Shown here one piece after another: positions 14,183 to 15,539 of a DNA stretch of 15,539 bases. A program made the translations under genes and the position numbers. How positions within the stretch are numbered: the first letter of the stretch is position 1; the number at the start of each line of letters is the position of its first letter. The notes under the pieces were generated by a model. That model had not been told where the DNA came from. It did no database searches and saw only the letters and a program-made list of their open reading frames with translations. Source of the DNA: Candidatus Eiseniibacteriota bacterium (GTDB lineage Bacteria; Eisenbacteria; RBG-16-71-46; CAIMUX01; WJJG01); assembly GCA_016867695.1 (NCBI GenBank), contig VGIY01000028.1, forward strand, positions 1-15,539, read 5' to 3'.

Positions 14183-14206
14183 TACTTACTATATAGACAT
14201 TGTATG
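14183..14206 (-). promoter_or_regulatory. AT-rich patch, possible promoter of the secreted repeat gene
   Basis: In a long GC-rich stretch this patch contains TACAAT (14199-14204 on the minus strand, five of six to a -10 box) and the palindrome CTATATAG (14189-14196). No good -35 hexamer lies 16-18 bases upstream of either. A factor-dependent or alternative-sigma promoter is possible. The leader would be about 200 bases. Confidence 0.4.
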
Positions 14207-14506
14207 CAGGGAGGTTCCCGCCGCCGGGGCCGGAAGCCGGCGCAACCAGAGTGCGTCTCGGGGCGCGGACCGGGGACGCCTGGCAGAAGCAGCGCGAAGG
14301 CAGAGAACCCGCGCGACGAGGGGCGCGCGGGCCCGGCCTCCCGCAAACCAGAACCCCCGCCCCGGGCCGCCCATGAGTCCCGTCTTGGTCGCCCAGCGAC
14401 GCCCGGGATTGAAGGTGCGGGCGCCGGGTGCCCCGGGACGCGTCTCCCGCGCTGCCCGAGCGGTGAGCGGGGGGAGCCTGCGGGACGACGCCCGAAGCAT
14501 AGGGCA

Positions 14507-14530
14507 GGTCGGGCGGTCGGGCATGCCCGA
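14507..14530. repeat. Tandem GGTCGGGC pair running into a 14-base palindrome
   Basis: GGTCGGGC occurs twice head to tail (14507-14522), and the second copy flows into TCGGGCATGCCCGA (14517-14530), a perfect palindrome. It lies about 38 bases downstream of the DinB-like stop codon, where it could help define a transcript end. No T-tract follows. Confidence 0.5.
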
Positions 14531-14567
14531 GGTACAGGCGACCCTGGACGCGGAGCAGCGAGACCCC

Positions 14568-15053
14568 TCAGTCGATCGGGAAGTCCAGCCCTCCCGGGCC
14601 CGGCTTGCCGAGCAGGCGGCACATCGCCAATACCTGGCCCTGGTGCTGGTAGATGTGGGCGACCGTGCGCAGCAGGATCAGCGCCGGGACGAGGCTTCGC
14701 GTCCTGCCCGGCCAGGTCCACATCTCGCGCGCGGTGTTGATCTCGGTTTCCGAAGCGCGGCGCAGATATCCGTCGGTCGCCGCCGCCACCTGCCGGCGAT
14801 GCGCCTCCAGCGCTTCCGGGGCGAGAGGGGGGGCGCTCTCGTCGACATCGGTGTAGCGCCCCTCGATCACGCTCAGCCAGTATTCTTCGGCGCCGATCAT
14901 GTGATCGAGCTGCAGGCGCACGCTGGGGTAGCCGAAGCCGAGGATCCGGCGATCGAACTCCTCGGGACTGAGCTGCGCGCAGTGCCGCAGCAGCGCCTCC
15001 AGGCTTCGCTGGCCGCGATCGTGAATGTCTCTCAAGGATGCGGCGTCGTGCAT
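14568..15053 (-). CDS. DinB-superfamily protein (DfsB-like), putative metal-dependent
   Basis: This protein of 161 residues fits the DinB four-helix-bundle fold. The three expected metal-ligand histidines are visible: His51 in LDHMIGAEEYW, and His133 and His137 in AHIYQHQGQ. The C-terminus PGGLDFPID is a recurrent ending in one subgroup. Family members include thiol-dependent transferases (for example bacillithiol or mycothiol S-transferases), but most have no known substrate, so no reaction is assigned. The ATG at 15053 is chosen because AGGAGG lies four bases upstream. The longer frame to 15134 would add an unrelated Pro-rich stretch. The gene lies 111 bases downstream of the cystathionine enzyme gene on the same strand and may share its transcript. 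Confidence 0.88.
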   Translation of the reverse strand: MHDAASLRDIHDRGQRSLEALLRHCAQLSPEEFDRRILGFGYPSVRLQLDHMIGAEEYWLSVIEGRYTDVDESAPPLAPEALEAHRRQVAAATDGYLRRASETEINTAREMWTWPGRTRSLVPALILLRTVAHIYQHQGQVLAMCRLLGKPGPGGLDFPID

Positions 15054-15057
15054 GGCT

Positions 15058-15063
15058 CCTCCT
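15058..15063 (-). promoter_or_regulatory. Ribosome binding site of the DinB-like gene
   Basis: A perfect AGGAGG lies four bases before the ATG at 15053, within GAGGAGGAG, which also allows a longer spacing. It fixes the start. Confidence 0.8.
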
Positions 15064-15105
15064 CGAGGGGAGCTAATCACGAACAGCGCGAGATGGGCAA
15101 GGGTT

Positions 15106-15127
15106 GGGGGGAACGGCGGGGGGAACG
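15106..15127. repeat. Direct repeat GGGGGGAACG x2
   Basis: Two exact copies of GGGGGGAACG at 15106-15115 and 15118-15127 have a 12-base period in the spacer between the DinB-like gene and the cystathionine enzyme gene. No function is known. Confidence 0.6.
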
Positions 15128-15164
15128 GGGCCATTCGAGCGCGGAGCGTAGCTGCCCTGCCCGT

Positions 15165-15539
15165 CTAGGGTTGTCCTGCGGGATTCGGCCCGCTCGGGAT
15201 TCCGCGCAGGGCCTGCTCCAGATCCGCGATCAGGTCGTCCGCGTCCTCGACACCGACGCTCAGGCGCACCATGTCGTCCCCGACCCCGATGCGCCGGCGA
15301 ACGTTCGCAGGGACGGAGGCGTGGGTCATGGACGCCGGGTGGTTGATCAGCGACTCGACGCCGCCCAGGCTCTCCGCGCAGGCGAAGAGCCGCGTCGAGG
15401 TCAGGAGCGAGGTCGCCGCCGCCGCGCCGCCGGCGAGGGTCAGCGTGACCATTCCTCCGAAGCCGCTCATCTGCCTGCGCGCGATCTCGTGCCCAGGATG
15501 ATCGGGAAGCCCGGGATAGAGCACTCGCGAGAACTCCGG
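15165..15539 (-). CDS. Cystathionine gamma-synthase/lyase family PLP enzyme, C-terminal part (partial)
   Basis: Only the last 124 residues are in the window; the gene runs off the right edge. The sequence matches the C-terminal domain of Cys/Met-metabolism PLP enzymes: VLYPGLPDHPGHE, RQMSGFGGMV, SLGGVESL, HPASMTHASVP and VRLSVGVED. The Arg of VRLSVGVED is the family's substrate-carboxylate contact. The PLP-binding lysine lies upstream and cannot be checked. The SLGGVESL and HPASMTHAS motifs are shared by cystathionine gamma-synthase (methionine synthesis) and gamma-lyase (cysteine synthesis), so I do not decide between them. The last dozen residues (IPSGPNPAGQP) are a Pro/Gly-rich tail. The stop is TAG at 15165-15167. 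Confidence 0.93.
   Translation of the reverse strand, partial: PEFSRVLYPGLPDHPGHEIARRQMSGFGGMVTLTLAGGAAAATSLLTSTRLFACAESLGGVESLINHPASMTHASVPANVRRRIGVGDDMVRLSVGVEDADDLIADLEQALRGIPSGPNPAGQP

Larger units (their letters stand above)
13981..14567. other. 587-base leader and spacer between the secreted repeat gene and the DinB-like gene
   Basis: The half near the secreted gene contains its ribosome binding site, a CRP-type operator at 14071-14086 and an AT-rich patch at 14183-14206. The other half (14207-14567) is extremely GC-rich and holds a tandem GGTCGGGC pair plus a 14-base palindrome at 14507-14530, just past the DinB-like stop. Long open frames here translate to Pro/Arg/Gly/Ala-rich strings with no domain and are rejected as genes. 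Confidence 0.6.

Noticed and set aside
14182..14721. Open frames on both strands in the GC-rich spacer next to the DinB-like gene
   Set aside because: The translations are Pro/Arg/Gly/Ala-rich with no motif, and they overlap the well-supported DinB-like gene.

Overview
The window is strongly GC-rich. It carries two secreted proteins with C-terminal modules of the FlgD-Ig / type IX-secretion 'PNP...GIYF' kind. One of them is a mosaic of beta-helix, Calx-beta, cohesin-like and dockerin-like modules. This combination is typical of high-GC bacteria of the FCB (Fibrobacterota-Chlorobi-Bacteroidota) neighbourhood, such as candidate phylum Eisenbacteria, Latescibacterota or KSB1-type lineages. That placement is an inference from protein style, because no rRNA or other phylogenetic marker is present.

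Layout, left to right. (1) A plus-strand fused MsrB-MsrA methionine sulfoxide reductase with a probable signal peptide (73-1104). (2) A GC-rich convergent gap with small hairpins, then a minus-strand 54-residue FmdB-type zinc ribbon protein (1337-1501). (3) A minus-strand tRNA-Ser(UGA) (1733-1816) with a good promoter just upstream. (4) Two strong hairpins (1980-2096) that probably end the next transcript. (5) A minus-strand giant gene of 2640 codons (2108-10030), with a well-formed sigma70-like promoter at 10164-10192. (6) A minus-strand Crp/Fnr-family regulator (10516-11253). (7) A minus-strand 884-residue secreted repeat protein, propeller-like, with the same kind of C-terminal module (11326-13980). 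Its leader holds a near-consensus CRP-type operator (14071-14086) and an AT-rich patch (14183-14206). (8) A minus-strand DinB-superfamily protein (14568-15053). (9) The C-terminal part of a minus-strand cystathionine gamma-synthase/lyase, cut by the window edge (15165-15539).

How they may work together. The minus-strand block from 14200 down to 2108 reads as secreted repeat protein, then Crp/Fnr regulator, then giant surface protein. The regulator's recognition helix keeps the Arg-Glu...Arg pattern of E. coli CRP, and a matching TGTGA-N6-TCACC site lies upstream of the neighbouring secreted gene. A simple hypothesis is that this regulator controls at least that surface protein. The MsrBA, FmdB, tRNA, DinB and cystathionine enzyme genes look like ordinary housekeeping or stress genes. 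No mobile element, CRISPR array, integrase or rRNA was seen.
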